Origin: Lachnoclostridium sp. UBA7215
GTDB taxonomy: Bacteria > Bacillota > Clostridia > Lachnospirales > Lachnospiraceae
Reading direction: 5' to 3'
Assembly: GCA_002490465.1 (NCBI GenBank)
Contig: DKUB01000077.1
Span: 1 to 14,154, forward strand
DNA length: 14,154 nucleotides
Part shown: positions 13,804-14,154 of the stretch, one piece after another
Layout: each line of letters starts with the position of its first letter
How positions within the stretch are numbered: position 1 is the first letter of the stretch
Made by a program: the position numbers and the translations under genes
Notes under the pieces: model-generated
Database searches by the model: none
The model's input: only the letters and a program-made list of their open reading frames with translations
What the model was told of the DNA's origin: nothing

Positions 13804-14154
13804 TTGGCAAGTTCAACATTTTACGGAACAGGAAGAAGAAAATCCAGTATCGCACGTGTTTACCTGACACCAGGTACCGGTAAAATTACAATTAATAAAA
13901 AAGACATAGATGATTATTTTGGTCTTGAGACCCTGAAAATTATTGTTCGTCAGCCGCTTGAGGCAACAAATACGACAGATAAATATGATGCAAAAATTAC
14001 TGTTAAAGGCGGTGGGTTCACCGGACAGGCAGGCGCTGTCCGCCATGGTATTGCCCGTGCATTAAACGAGGCAGATGCTGATTTTAGACCGATTCTGAAA
14101 AAGGCTGGTTACCTCACCCGTGATTCCCGCATGAAAGAGCGTAAGAAATACGGT
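13804..14154 (+). CDS. rpsI: 30S ribosomal protein S9 (3' end outside window)
   Basis: 117 codons are visible before the window ends. The start is a TTG at 13804 with AAAGGAG 8 nt upstream; a TAG lies six codons before it in the same frame and no ATG or GTG intervenes, so TTG is the only plausible start. The product has the S9 hallmarks: STFYGTGRRKSSIARVYL at the N-terminus, GGGFTGQAGAVRHGIARAL in the middle, and the near-terminal GYLTRDSRMKERKKYG. S9 contacts the P-site tRNA through its C-terminal basic tail; that tail, about 13 residues, lies beyond the edge. Partner of rplM in the same operon. Confidence 0.96.
   Translation, partial: MASSTFYGTGRRKSSIARVYLTPGTGKITINKKDIDDYFGLETLKIIVRQPLEATNTTDKYDAKITVKGGGFTGQAGAVRHGIARALNEADADFRPILKKAGYLTRDSRMKERKKYG

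Overview
The window most resembles the chromosome of a low-to-moderate GC Clostridia, probably a Lachnospiraceae-type gut Firmicute. This is inferred from the protein character, the strong AGGAGG-type ribosome binding sites, the TTGACA/TATAAT promoters, the CIRCE operator and the order ecfA1-ecfA2-ecfT-truA-rplM-rpsI. No taxon marker (rRNA, tRNA) is present, so genus is not assigned. No gene-free stretch exceeds 300 bases. No tRNA, rRNA, CRISPR array, insertion sequence, integrase or attachment site was seen.

Region 1 (1-5905) is accessory in character and visibly more AT-rich than clpB. It opens with the 3' part of a DUF362-family gene (+). A convergent minus-strand pair follows: a P-loop kinase-like ATPase and then a stand-alone 5'-3' exonuclease of the PolA N-terminal type. 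Divergent from this pair is a tightly spaced plus-strand run: RidA-like protein, an HD-domain gene broken by an internal deletion, nitroreductase, APH/CotS-like kinase, and an AlbA_2/HATPase_c_4 regulator with a winged-helix tail. All gaps in this run are about 30 nt or less, and no terminator was seen inside it, so it could be one transcript.

Region 2 (5906-9134) is the disaggregase clpB behind a vegetative promoter that is overlapped by a CIRCE operator (HrcA control). clpB ends in a strong hairpin terminator. It is convergent with a small GtrA-family membrane protein gene, which has a perfect consensus promoter that forces a shorter start codon than the longest reading frame.

Region 3 (9194-14154) is a housekeeping block. 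An uncharacterised 197-residue protein is translationally coupled to ecfA1, followed by ecfA2 and ecfT (the energising module of ECF vitamin/metal transporters), then truA (tRNA pseudouridine synthase). After these comes a separate promoter and structured leader driving rplM (L13) and rpsI (S9, cut by the window edge). In many Firmicutes this ecf-truA-rplM-rpsI block follows rplQ; here the uncharacterised gene and the gtrA/clpB unit sit upstream instead.

I did not find convincing evidence of a new defence or mobile system. The items best worth a second look are the HD-gene deletion with apparent microhomology, the promoter/operator overlap at clpB, the exonuclease-kinase pair, the rplM leader and the unknown gene in front of ecfA1.
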